A stretch of DNA of 64,000 bases, from NCBI RefSeq assembly GCF_003253545.1, contig NZ_QKYV01000003.1, positions 385,588 through 449,587 on the forward strand, in the 5' to 3' direction. Below the pieces are notes generated by a model. It was given only the letters and a program-made list of their open reading frames with translations. It did not search any database and was not told the DNA's origin. Shown here in pieces: positions 45,282 through 53,614 of the stretch (position 1 is its first letter; the number at the start of each line of letters is the position of its first letter). A program made the translations under genes and the position numbers. The DNA comes from Mesonia algae. GTDB taxonomy: Bacteria > Bacteroidota > Bacteroidia > Flavobacteriales > Flavobacteriaceae.

Positions 45282-47581
45282 TCTAAAATAATTTTTTGCT
45301 TCGTCATCATTACATCGTTTAATACAAAAGGTCTAGGCATCATCTTCTCGTCTCTTGGAGCAATATTTAAGGTCTCATTTTCAAACAAATCATAACTTGC
45401 ATCGTAAACTTCTAAAACTGGTGATATTTCTGTATTTTTTAACTTCAATTTCAATCTTAACGTATCTTGATCTACAGCGAAATACGTAAGTAATTTAGGT
45501 GTTTTTCGATCTTTATAATAAGGGAGTTGATGATTTGGGGTTGCTTTTTCGTTGGCGGTTAAGCTTTCTACTTTTACATTTTTGTCTAAGAACACTTCTA
45601 TTCTTTTTACTTCTCGTTGCGGACTTATTTTTACGTTATATTCCGTAAAAGTGTTGTCTAATCTATTTTCTTCTACTTGTATCGCTGCCGCGGAAATATT
45701 TACTAAAGGCGCCACTGAAGTGTAGGTGTATTGAGCGTTATACTTACTATCAAAAACTACCGAATCTACATTACTATTATCCTTCTTAAAATAAGGTTTG
45801 GTATAAGCATCTAATGTTTTATCATAAGTATTCCAAGTAGCTTGTTTTTGATCTACATCTAACATATAGATTAAACTATTGGGTTTAGGTCGGTCTTCTG
45901 TATATCCCGATTGACTGTGAGCAGTTAAAAATAGAAAACCTGCTAGGACTGCAAAAATCAAAACACCTGCTTTTTTATACTTTAAGTAAGCCATTACTGA
46001 CCACAGTAATCCAAAAATGAGCATCACAAATAAGGCGCTAATAAACAGTTTACTTAAGCCTAAGCCTACAGGAAAGAATTGAACCAAAGGAACTAATATT
46101 ATAAGCGCTGGCACTCCTAAAAGTAAATGTAGATAAGGGTTTCTCTTGTTAAAAAGCAATAAGCCAAAGGATAGTAAAGAGAAGAAAAAAGGAATGATAA
46201 AATAAGCCGCTCCTTTTAAAATGAAAGCAATAATGCTGAGTAAGACCAACCAAATAACTAAAGGCGCTACAAATGCATTTTTATTTTTCTCGGTAGTAGT
46301 TGCTGAATAGTTCCTATAAAAATAAAACAAAATCGCTAAGGTTAAAGAAACTCCAACCCCAATATATAAATGTCCGTTAAACGGAAAATCGTTTTGATTC
46401 TCTAAAACAGAATCATAAATCACAGGGAGTTTATCACTTAAGGTTGCGCTTATTAAAATTCCAAAAAATAAAGCTCTTGAAAAATCCCAAAGTCCTTTTC
46501 CTATTTGTTTAAAGTCCAAAATTTTATGACGCATACCATATACGAACAATCCAAGAAAGATCACCCAAGCAAAAACGAGCATTGGATAAATGAATGAGAA
46601 TGGATAATGGACGATATCTAAACCAAAGAAATTAAAATATACTTGATCCTTATCCGCTTTAAGCGAATCTAAATCTACTTGTGAAAAATAGGGTAATAAA
46701 GCTTGCAAATAAGTTGCTTGATGTACTAAAGATTTTATATCTAAATTCTCTGGAGTGTCTTTTGCGGTGTGATAATCAAAATGGTCATCGATAAATGCAA
46801 AAAAGAAACTGGGAGTATCGTTAACTTCTCTAAAGACAGTTGCATCTGTATCGTTAGGAAGCTTCTTGTAAACACTATACATTAAAGAAGTGGCTACAGG
46901 AAATTGCGGATTTGCTTCTGCGAAAGCGTTAATGAGATTGGTGTTTCCTGTATTGGTTTCTAGAATGGTATTGGAAGGTCCTCCACTTCCGCGAGCTTCA
47001 AAGTTTAAAACGAGTCCTATGTTTTTTGCCCAAGTATGTTCTTTTACAAATAAACCAGCTCCGCTTAATCCTACTTCCTCCCCATCGGTAAAACAAATAA
47101 TAATATCATTTTTTGGCTGCGGATTACTCTGTAAAAACACTCGAATACTTTCTAAAATCACTCCAACTCCAGATGCTGCATCACTAGCGCCTGGGGAAGA
47201 ATGAACTGCGCTGTCATAGTGAGTCATCACCAATAAAGCAGATCGACTAGGATCATTTCCTTTTATTTTTGCAAGTATATTTTGAGGAGCGGTTAAGATT
47301 CCGTTATTATTGAAATCATATCCTTTTTGAGTCTGAACTTCTAAGTCTAAATCTTGCAGTTGCTGTACAATATAGTTTCTTACTTTACTATGAGCCTTTG
47401 TTCCTATAGAATGCGGCTGACTTCCTATTCTTTTAACGTGATTGAATGCATTGGCAGTAGAAAATGATTTCTCTGTTTCTTCTTTAAAGTAGGTTGCCGA
47501 AGGCTGAAGTCCTTCAATACTTATATATGAAATAAGGATTATTGAAAGAACTATAAAAAGACTAGTAAGAATTCTTTTCAT
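45278..47581 (-). CDS. membrane-bound M28 family zinc peptidase
   Basis: A 767-residue membrane peptidase. TM1 is about 5-23. The M28 catalytic domain follows: HYDSAVHSSPGASDAASGVG (His and bridging Asp), CFTDGEEVGLSGA (Glu pair) and DDHFDYHTAKDTPEN (His). About eight transmembrane helices (about 330-560) and a C-terminal beta domain complete it, like the endoplasmic reticulum aminopeptidase ERMP1 and yeast Pff1. The peptidase is predicted periplasmic. It is 1 nt from the zinc-ribbon gene and overlaps the SDR gene by 4 nt. Confidence 0.93.
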   Translation of the reverse strand: MKRILTSLFIVLSIILISYISIEGLQPSATYFKEETEKSFSTANAFNHVKRIGSQPHSIGTKAHSKVRNYIVQQLQDLDLEVQTQKGYDFNNNGILTAPQNILAKIKGNDPSRSALLVMTHYDSAVHSSPGASDAASGVGVILESIRVFLQSNPQPKNDIIICFTDGEEVGLSGAGLFVKEHTWAKNIGLVLNFEARGSGGPSNTILETNTGNTNLINAFAEANPQFPVATSLMYSVYKKLPNDTDATVFREVNDTPSFFFAFIDDHFDYHTAKDTPENLDIKSLVHQATYLQALLPYFSQVDLDSLKADKDQVYFNFFGLDIVHYPFSFIYPMLVFAWVIFLGLFVYGMRHKILDFKQIGKGLWDFSRALFFGILISATLSDKLPVIYDSVLENQNDFPFNGHLYIGVGVSLTLAILFYFYRNYSATTTEKNKNAFVAPLVIWLVLLSIIAFILKGAAYFIIPFFFSLLSFGLLLFNKRNPYLHLLLGVPALIILVPLVQFFPVGLGLSKLFISALFVMLIFGLLWSVMAYLKYKKAGVLIFAVLAGFLFLTAHSQSGYTEDRPKPNSLIYMLDVDQKQATWNTYDKTLDAYTKPYFKKDNSNVDSVVFDSKYNAQYTYTSVAPLVNISAAAIQVEENRLDNTFTEYNVKISPQREVKRIEVFLDKNVKVESLTANEKATPNHQLPYYKDRKTPKLLTYFAVDQDTLRLKLKLKNTEISPVLEVYDASYDLFENETLNIAPRDEKMMPRPFVLNDVMMTKQKIILE

Positions 47582-47582
47582 A

Positions 47583-47936
47583 TTAATCTATTCTTTTTAC
47601 TAAAGCGTAGTATTCATTTTCTAAAGGTAAATATCCTTGATCGTAGACAAAATAGTAGATGGTACCTTTTTGAGTTGTATAAATATTGGTGATTAAATCG
47701 AAATCGAAACCTAAAGAGAGTAGTTTAGATTTTGTGGTTTTAGATTTTTTATCGGGATTGAGTTCTTGAAGAATTCGATAATTTTTTCGCAATCGGTTGT
47801 TGGTATTCCGTACAAGATTATTAGAATCTTTATTTAAGCGATTGTTGTAAGCATTGCGACAGTAATCGCTACAGAATTTTTTATCAATCCTGCCAACTAT
47901 CTTTTCTTTACACTCTAGACATTCTTTTTGCATCAT
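47583..47936 (-). CDS. zinc-ribbon-containing protein (DUF2116-like)
   Basis: A 117-residue protein with four N-terminal cysteines: CLEC (Cys6, Cys9) and CSDYC (Cys22, Cys26), matching DUF2116-type zinc ribbons, then a basic Asn/Lys/Arg-rich helical stretch (about 28-66) and a C-terminal beta part (YFVYDQGYLPLEN). Possibly a nucleic-acid or protein adaptor; unknown. It leads a likely operon with the M28 peptidase (1-nt gap). Confidence 0.82.
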   Translation of the reverse strand: MMQKECLECKEKIVGRIDKKFCSDYCRNAYNNRLNKDSNNLVRNTNNRLRKNYRILQELNPDKKSKTTKSKLLSLGFDFDLITNIYTTQKGTIYYFVYDQGYLPLENEYYALVKRID

Positions 47937-47978
47937 CTAAAGGTAATAAAATTGAAAAGAAAACTAGGTATAAAATAA

Positions 47979-48003
47979 AAGCACCACTTAAAAAGTGGTG
48001 CTT
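47979..48003 (-). terminator. terminator of cold-shock gene
   Basis: AAGCACCACTT/AAGTGGTGCTT hairpin with a 3-nt loop, 24 nt past the csp stop on the minus strand and followed by TTTTATTTTAT on that strand. Confidence 0.85.
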
Positions 48004-48026
48004 AGAAAATAAATAATAACTATATA

Positions 48027-48221
48027 TTATTCGATGATGCGAACGTTTGTCGCAGTCAATCCTTTTCTTCCTTCGCTTTCAACGTATTCAACACGGTCAC
48101 CTTCGTTTAATGACTCACCATCTAATCCTGTGATGTGAACAAAAATGTCGTTTCCTGTGTCTTCGTTGGTAATGAATCCGTATCCTTTAGACTCATTGAA
48201 AAATTTAACTGTACCTTCCAT
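48027..48221 (-). CDS. cold-shock domain protein (CspA family)
   Basis: A 64-residue single-domain OB-fold RNA-binding protein with RNP1 KGYGFI and RNP2 DIFVHI, as in CspA-type RNA chaperones. Length is typical (64-70). It is a stand-alone gene with a -7 promoter 28 nt upstream of the ATG and its own terminator. Cold induction is not visible from sequence. Confidence 0.96.
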   Translation of the reverse strand: MEGTVKFFNESKGYGFITNEDTGNDIFVHITGLDGESLNEGDRVEYVESEGRKGLTATNVRIIE

Positions 48222-48249
48222 TATAAAAAAATAAAATATTAATAAAGTA

Positions 48250-48257
48250 CAAACCTA
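48250..48257 (-). promoter_or_regulatory. -7 promoter element for csp gene
   Basis: TAGGTTTG on the minus strand, 28 nt before the ATG at 48221. Confidence 0.5.
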
Positions 48258-48324
48258 CAATTTAAAATTGATTTCAAAATGAAATTAATGTAAATTTTTT
48301 ATAAATTAATTGATTTTGAGTGAT

Positions 48325-48567
48325 TTAATCTAAATTCTTTCCTTGCATTTTTTTGATATTCTCTGGCGTAAGCATATAATCTTTAAGCTTTCTTCCTTTA
48401 GATCTATAGTATAAAAACAAAGGCATCCAAACAAAAATCCCTGTTCCTAAAGAAGAACCGATAAGAATACCACCTAGTTTTATATCTATTTCAGTTTGAT
48501 TAAGGTAAATTCCTGTTCCTAGCGTAATGGCTATGGCGACAAAAAGTATAATAATAGCGTATTTCAT
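48325..48567 (-). CDS. small two-helix membrane protein coupled to ClC gene
   Basis: I do not recognise the family. The 80-residue protein has two transmembrane segments (about 3-22 and 32-53) and a basic C-terminal tail (YYRSKGRKLKDYM). The start is 1 nt from the stop of the ClC gene, so translation is probably coupled. It could be an accessory subunit of the channel, but this is inference. The GGILIGSSLGTGIF stretch is Gly-rich. Confidence 0.78.
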   Translation of the reverse strand: MKYAIIILFVAIAITLGTGIYLNQTEIDIKLGGILIGSSLGTGIFVWMPLFLYYRSKGRKLKDYMLTPENIKKMQGKNLD

Positions 48568-48568
48568 T

Positions 48569-50341
48569 TTAATAAGTAATTAATTTTCGGCGGTAAGCCG
48601 TTAACATTTTAGATTTAGAAACGAAACCAACATACTTCCCTTCTTTAATTACAGGTAAATTCCACGCTCCACTGCTTTGAAATTTTCCCATCACCATTTG
48701 CATATCGTCTTTTCCGTAATAAATATAATCTGGAGCATCATGCATCAAAAATTCTACCAATACTGTATCGTATAAAGAAGTGTCGAACATCATTTCTCTA
48801 ATATCGTCTAGCGTAATAACCCCAACCAATTCTTCTTCTTCGTTGACCACGGGAAAGAGGTTCCTTTTCGATTTAACCACTGCTGTGAATAACATATCTT
48901 TCAAGGTCATTTGTGGTTTTAATTTCACAAAATTCTCTTCGATGATACGGTCTAACTTTAATAAGGTTAAAACCGCCTGATCTTTATTATGGGTTATTAA
49001 AGCATTTTTATCCTTTAATTCTTTTGTATAAATATTACTATCGCTAAAAGCTTTAGAGATCATAAATGAAATTCCCACCACGATCATTAAAGGTATAAAC
49101 AACTCATATCCTCCAGTAATTTCAGCAATTAAAAACATGGCGGTAAGTGGTGCTTGTAAAACTCCAGCCATAAGACCTGCCATTCCTACCATCGTAAAAT
49201 TACTGGAAGGCAAATGAAAACCGAATTGTTTGCAAATGTTTACAAAAAAACTTCCGGTCACGGCACCTAAAAATAAAACTGGCGCAAACACTCCTCCAAC
49301 TCCACCACTGCTTAAGGTTACGGAAGTAGCGATAGGCTTTAAAAGTATGAGTCCGAAAATTAGAAATAATATAACCCACGAACTTTCAATAGTATCTTTG
49401 AACAAAAAGGTTTCTAACGCCTGATCGTAATTTTGAGCTATAAGATTATTCATAAACGAAAAACCTTCTCCGTATAATGGAGGAACTAAAAAGGTTAAGA
49501 CTCCTAAAATAATTCCGGCAAGAACCACTTTAAGATATTCGTTATTTACTTTACGGAATTGATTTTCTGTAGTAAAATAAACTTTAGAAAAGTAAACCGA
49601 AACCAGAGAAGCTAAAATCCCTAACAGAGCATAAAACAAGATGTTTTTAATCTCAAAATGCTGTATATCTTTAAAGTTAACAATATACTGTTCTCCTATC
49701 ACCCATATTCTTGTGACTACCGCTGCTGCGGAAGCAAATAATAATGGTAATAAAGAGGCAAATGTAAGATCTAAACTAAACACCTCTATCGCAAATAGAA
49801 TCGCCGCAATAGGAGCTTTGAAAATCGCTGAAAGAGATCCTGCCGCGGCGCAAACTAATAATAATTTTCTAGTCTGCGCTTTCATATGGAATAGCTGTCC
49901 TATAGAAGATCCAAATGCTGCTCCTGTAGCTACCGAAGGACCTTCCAAACCTACTGAACCTCCAAACCCCACAGTTAAAGGCGCAGTTAAAAGAGAACTA
50001 AAAGTATTTTTCCTACTCACCTTCCCTTCCTTCTTAGAAATAGAAAATAACGCCATAGGAATACCGTGAGAAACATCACTTTTTAGCACGTATTTTCTTA
50101 CAAGAAGCGTTAATAACAATCCTATACATGGGAAAGCAAAGTACCAATACGTATGATAAGACTGGATGATCCCTTCTTCAAAAATTGTACTTATAAAATG
50201 AGTAATATTTTTTAAAGCTACAGAAGCTAAACCTGCAATTAAACCTACTAGAATAGAGAGCATATATACAAAATTCTTATCGGAGATATTTTTATATCTC
50301 CAAACTAAAAATTTTGTAAAGGGTGTCTTTTTCTTTAACAT
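48569..50341 (-). CDS. ClC-type chloride channel/transporter with C-terminal CBS domains
   Basis: A 590-residue membrane protein with the ClC signature GSVGLEGPS, including the gating Glu (aligned to Glu148 of E. coli ClC-ec1), and about 14 intramembrane helices (to about 430). A cytosolic CBS pair follows (about 465-585), which usually binds adenine nucleotides. The usual GSGIP is SHGIP here, replacing the Cl-coordinating Ser107, and the proton Glu203 is Val (FAIEVF). These suggest a changed selectivity or channel mode, as inference. Confidence 0.93.
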   Translation of the reverse strand: MLKKKTPFTKFLVWRYKNISDKNFVYMLSILVGLIAGLASVALKNITHFISTIFEEGIIQSYHTYWYFAFPCIGLLLTLLVRKYVLKSDVSHGIPMALFSISKKEGKVSRKNTFSSLLTAPLTVGFGGSVGLEGPSVATGAAFGSSIGQLFHMKAQTRKLLLVCAAAGSLSAIFKAPIAAILFAIEVFSLDLTFASLLPLLFASAAAVVTRIWVIGEQYIVNFKDIQHFEIKNILFYALLGILASLVSVYFSKVYFTTENQFRKVNNEYLKVVLAGIILGVLTFLVPPLYGEGFSFMNNLIAQNYDQALETFLFKDTIESSWVILFLIFGLILLKPIATSVTLSSGGVGGVFAPVLFLGAVTGSFFVNICKQFGFHLPSSNFTMVGMAGLMAGVLQAPLTAMFLIAEITGGYELFIPLMIVVGISFMISKAFSDSNIYTKELKDKNALITHNKDQAVLTLLKLDRIIEENFVKLKPQMTLKDMLFTAVVKSKRNLFPVVNEEEELVGVITLDDIREMMFDTSLYDTVLVEFLMHDAPDYIYYGKDDMQMVMGKFQSSGAWNLPVIKEGKYVGFVSKSKMLTAYRRKLITY

Positions 50342-50370
50342 CTATACTATGAATCTACTAAATGTAGCAA

Positions 50371-50400
50371 AAAAAATCCTGCGTTAACAGGATTTTTATT
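50371..50400 (-). terminator. terminator of aspS
   Basis: AAAAATCCTG/CAGGATTTTT hairpin, just after the aspS stop on the minus strand, with a long T-run in that direction. Confidence 0.88.
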
Positions 50401-50404
50401 TTTG

Positions 50405-52162
50405 TTATTCTTGAGTTTTAACAAGATTTAGATGAAGTTCTTTTAATTGATCTTCATCAATAGCTGCCGGTGCATCTATCATTACATCTCTACCCGCATT
50501 ATTTTTTGGAAAAGCGATAAAATCTCTAATGGTTTCTTGTCCGCCTAAAATGGCTACTAATCTATCCAAACCAAATGCTAGTCCGCCGTGTGGTGGAGCA
50601 CCATATTGAAAAGCATCCATTAAAAAGCCAAATTGAGCTTTTGCTTCTTTTTCCGTAAAGCCTAAATAATCAAACATTTGAGCTTGCGTAGCTTTATCGT
50701 GAATACGAATAGAACCACCTCCTATTTCATTTCCGTTAAGGACAAGATCATAAGCGTTTGCCTTAACTGCTGCAGGGTTCGTTGCTAATAAAGGAATTTG
50801 CCCTGGTTTTGGAGATGTAAATGGGTGATGCATGGCATGGTAACGCTCTGTTTCTTCATCCCACTCTAATAGTGGGAAATCGATCACCCAAAGTGGAGCA
50901 AATTCATTAGATTTTCTTAAACCTAAACGTTCTGCCATTTCCATTCTTAAAGCACTTAATTGAGCTCTTACTTTATTGGTATCTCCAGAAAGTATACAAA
51001 TTAAGTCTCCTGGTTGAGCCTTTGTTTTTTCAACCCATTGCTTTAAATCTGCTTCGTCATAAAATTTATCTACAGATGATTTTAAACTACCATCTTCATT
51101 ATATTTTACATAAACCATTCCCATAGCGCCTACTTGCGGACGCTTTACCCAATTAATGATTTTATCGATTTCTTTTCGGCTATAACTCGCTGCTCCTGGC
51201 ACGGCAATCCCTACTACTAAATCTGCTTCATTAAAAACTTTGAAATCTTTATGTTGTGCTACTTCATTTAATTCTCCAAACTGCATATCAAAGCGAATGT
51301 CTGGTTTATCATTTCCGTAAAGACGCATAGCATCATCATAGGTCATTCTTGGAAATTTATCTACCGACACATTATTTATCTTGAGAAGTAAATGTCTGGT
51401 TAGGTTTTCAAAAATATTAAGGATATCTTCTTGATCTACAAATGCCATTTCGCAGTCTATCTGTGTAAATTCTGGCTGGCGATCTGCTCTTAAGTCTTCA
51501 TCTCTAAAACACTTTACAATTTGAAAGTATTTATCCATCCCGCCGACCATAAGCAGCTGCTTAAAAGTTTGTGGAGATTGTGGTAAAGCATAAAATTGAC
51601 CTTCATTCATTCTACTAGGAACTACAAAATCTCTAGCACCTTCTGGAGTAGATTTAATTAAATAAGGAGTTTCAACTTCTATAAAATCTTGAGTAGAAAG
51701 AAAGTTTCTAACTTCCATCGTTACTTTATGACGAAAAACAAGTTTATTTTTTACCGGATTTCTACGAATGTCTAAGTAGCGATATTTCATACGTAAATCT
51801 TCTCCCCCATCAGTTTCATCTTCAATGGTAAAAGGTGGAGTTTTTGCTTCATTTAAAATGCTAAGTTCTTTTACTAAAATCTCTACTTCTCCCGTAGGAA
51901 TATTAGGGTTTTTAGATTCTCTTTCTATGACGGTTCCTTTTACTTGAATCACGTATTCTCTTCCCAACTTTTTAGCAGTTTCCATCATTTCTACCGGAGT
52001 TCTTTCCTCATCAAATATAAGTTGAGTAATCCCATAGCGATCGCGTAAATCGACCCAGATCATAAAACCTTTATCTCGAATTTTTTGGACCCATCCAGAT
52101 AAGATTACCTCTTCACTAATATTTTTACTATTTAACTCTCCGTTTGTATGACTTCTATACAT
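50405..52162 (-). CDS. aspS: aspartate-tRNA ligase
   Basis: A 585-residue class II aminoacyl-tRNA synthetase that charges tRNA-Asp. The N-terminal OB-fold (about 1-105, [23 protein letters not shown]) binds the anticodon. The catalytic core has motif 2 [21 protein letters not shown] and motif 3 [12 protein letters not shown], with the bacterial GAD insertion between (about 280-420). Length and GAD insert indicate the bacterial type, which may be discriminating for tRNA-Asp. A -7 promoter lies 25 nt upstream. Confidence 0.98.
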   Translation of the reverse strand: MYRSHTNGELNSKNISEEVILSGWVQKIRDKGFMIWVDLRDRYGITQLIFDEERTPVEMMETAKKLGREYVIQVKGTVIERESKNPNIPTGEVEILVKELSILNEAKTPPFTIEDETDGGEDLRMKYRYLDIRRNPVKNKLVFRHKVTMEVRNFLSTQDFIEVETPYLIKSTPEGARDFVVPSRMNEGQFYALPQSPQTFKQLLMVGGMDKYFQIVKCFRDEDLRADRQPEFTQIDCEMAFVDQEDILNIFENLTRHLLLKINNVSVDKFPRMTYDDAMRLYGNDKPDIRFDMQFGELNEVAQHKDFKVFNEADLVVGIAVPGAASYSRKEIDKIINWVKRPQVGAMGMVYVKYNEDGSLKSSVDKFYDEADLKQWVEKTKAQPGDLICILSGDTNKVRAQLSALRMEMAERLGLRKSNEFAPLWVIDFPLLEWDEETERYHAMHHPFTSPKPGQIPLLATNPAAVKANAYDLVLNGNEIGGGSIRIHDKATQAQMFDYLGFTEKEAKAQFGFLMDAFQYGAPPHGGLAFGLDRLVAILGGQETIRDFIAFPKNNAGRDVMIDAPAAIDEDQLKELHLNLVKTQE

Positions 52163-52187
52163 AGTTGTTTTTGCTATAAATGATGCG

Positions 52188-52195
52188 CAAAAATA
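52188..52195 (-). promoter_or_regulatory. -7 promoter element for aspS
   Basis: TATTTTTG on the minus strand, 25 nt before the aspS ATG at 52162. Confidence 0.5.
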
Positions 52196-52347
52196 AGAAG
52201 ATACTTATATATGAACGATGTTTTCTGTAATAAATAATTCTATTAAATTATGATTTAAACTTCATATAGATAACTATATAAGAGTATTTTAAACTCCTAA
52301 TGTTAATTTAACGTTACCTAATAGTGTATTTATTGTAAACTTTTCAT

Positions 52348-52355
52348 TATATTTG
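52348..52355 (+). promoter_or_regulatory. -7 promoter element for MORN-repeat gene
   Basis: TATATTTG, 28 nt before the ATG at 52384, in the 221-bp divergent gap with aspS. Confidence 0.55.
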
Positions 52356-52383
52356 TTAAGTTAACCTTTAAAAAAGAAAGAAA

Positions 52384-52731
52384 ATGAAAAAGATGATTGT
52401 AGCGGTTGCACTTTTATTTGGAGCAACAGTGATAGCTCAAGATGTGAAGCCTGAGTTCGAAAAAAATGGAGATGCAGTTAAAGGTACATTTTTCTATGAA
52501 GACGGAACTGTAAAACAAGTAGGTACTTATAAAGATGGTAAACTACACGGCGAATGGACAATGTATACTGAAGATGGAGAGAAACAAGCTATAGCACAGT
52601 ACCAAAATGGAGAAAAAGTAGGCAAATGGTTTTTTTGGAATGGTGATCAACTAACTGAGGTAGATTATTCTGATAGCAAAGTAACCGCTGTCACCAAATG
52701 GCAAAATACTAATGCTGTAGTTAGCAAATAG
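52384..52731 (+). CDS. exported MORN-repeat protein
   Basis: A 115-residue secreted or periplasmic protein: signal MKKMIVAVALLFGATVIAQ, then MORN_2-type repeats (KGTFFYEDGTVKQVGTYKDGKLHGEWTMYTEDG and KQAIAQYQNGEKVGKWFFWNG). Such YwqK-like repeats are sometimes annotated as antitoxins, but no toxin is beside this gene and it carries a signal peptide, so that label should not be transferred. A strong terminator follows. Confidence 0.88.
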   Translation: MKKMIVAVALLFGATVIAQDVKPEFEKNGDAVKGTFFYEDGTVKQVGTYKDGKLHGEWTMYTEDGEKQAIAQYQNGEKVGKWFFWNGDQLTEVDYSDSKVTAVTKWQNTNAVVSK

Positions 52732-52756
52732 TAATTAATTATTAATAAGGTTTCAA

Positions 52757-52788
52757 GAGCTATCATTAATTTGATAGCTTTTTTTTAG
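52757..52788 (+). terminator. terminator of MORN-repeat gene
   Basis: AGCTATCA-ATTAAT-TTGATAGCT hairpin followed by eight Ts. Confidence 0.88.
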
Positions 52789-53520
52789 CATTTTAATCTT
52801 CCTGAGCTTAAATTCCAATACAGAGTTAGGTTCATTTTGTTGGCATGTATTATACTCTGTAATAACCTCTTAGAGTATTTAATAAAAATTATTTACACGT
52901 ATTTCCAAAATTGAAACACATTTAATAAGATTATTTATTTTGTTTTATATTTTAAATGGAACAAAAACTGAATTGGACCAACTTTACGGATTAAAAGAAT
53001 GTCAAGACTAATGTGCTCAGTCTATATATAATATTACCCAACGACATCATAACAAGCAATTTTAATAAAAAACGAGTTTATAAGAGACCTTCAACTACAA
53101 TCAAAAATTTAGGTAAAAAAAATGCATTCACAAAGTTTCCTAAAGAAGAAAAATCTCTGTCTTTCAATTATTTATAGATAAACACATAGACATACGGTAA
53201 TCTCATACAAGTGCAAACGTCTATAGTCCAGAGTATTCTTGCATTTATTATTCAGCATAGTATTTCAACTTAAAAGCGCAAAGCAAGAAAATTATACACG
53301 CTCAGGGATAGGAATTGAATACGAAAAATATGAGAGGAAGCGAGTTTTTCATATCCTTATGAGTTGACTAAATATGTTCTGCACCTAAAAAACGCTATTT
53401 TAAAACGGAAATCATCTAATAGAATTAGAAATATTATTAAAAATTTTTGATTCATAAAGACCGAGAACATAACTGTATAAAAACACAAACAAAATAGATT
53501 GAAAAGGAAACAGTATATAT
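52789..53520. other. gene-poor AT-rich stretch, possibly decayed sequence
   Basis: About 730 bp with no credible gene. Reading frames are broken by frequent stops; the longest is a T-rich hydrophobic shadow on the minus strand. One stretch near 53036-53066 (ATTACCCAACGACATCATAACAAGC) resembles the 'ACCCAAC...ATAACAAGC' ends of Bacteroidota cassette-type repeats that I recall from memory. It may be the remains of an acquired cassette. Confidence 0.5.
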
Positions 53521-53523
53521 TAA

Positions 53524-53557
53524 AAAAGCTGAACAATGAGATCATTGTTCAGCTTTA
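53524..53557 (-). terminator. terminator of OmpA/TSP3 gene
   Basis: Perfect 15-bp stem AAAGCTGAACAATGA/TCATTGTTCAGCTTT with a 2-nt loop and a T-run on the minus strand. It lies about 60 nt after the stop codon. Confidence 0.9.
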
Positions 53558-53614
53558 AATAATTTCAATCCTATAAATTTAATGTTTATTCTGGATTGAT
53601 AAGAGTTTTATATA

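Noticed and set aside
52384..52731. Antitoxin label for the MORN-repeat protein
   Set aside because: Repeat family is sometimes called YwqK antitoxin, but it has a signal peptide and no toxin neighbour.
53357..53545. 62-codon minus-strand reading frame of hydrophobic residues
   Set aside because: It begins in the OmpA terminator hairpin, is made of T-rich DNA giving Phe/Leu/Ile, and has no promoter or homologous pattern.
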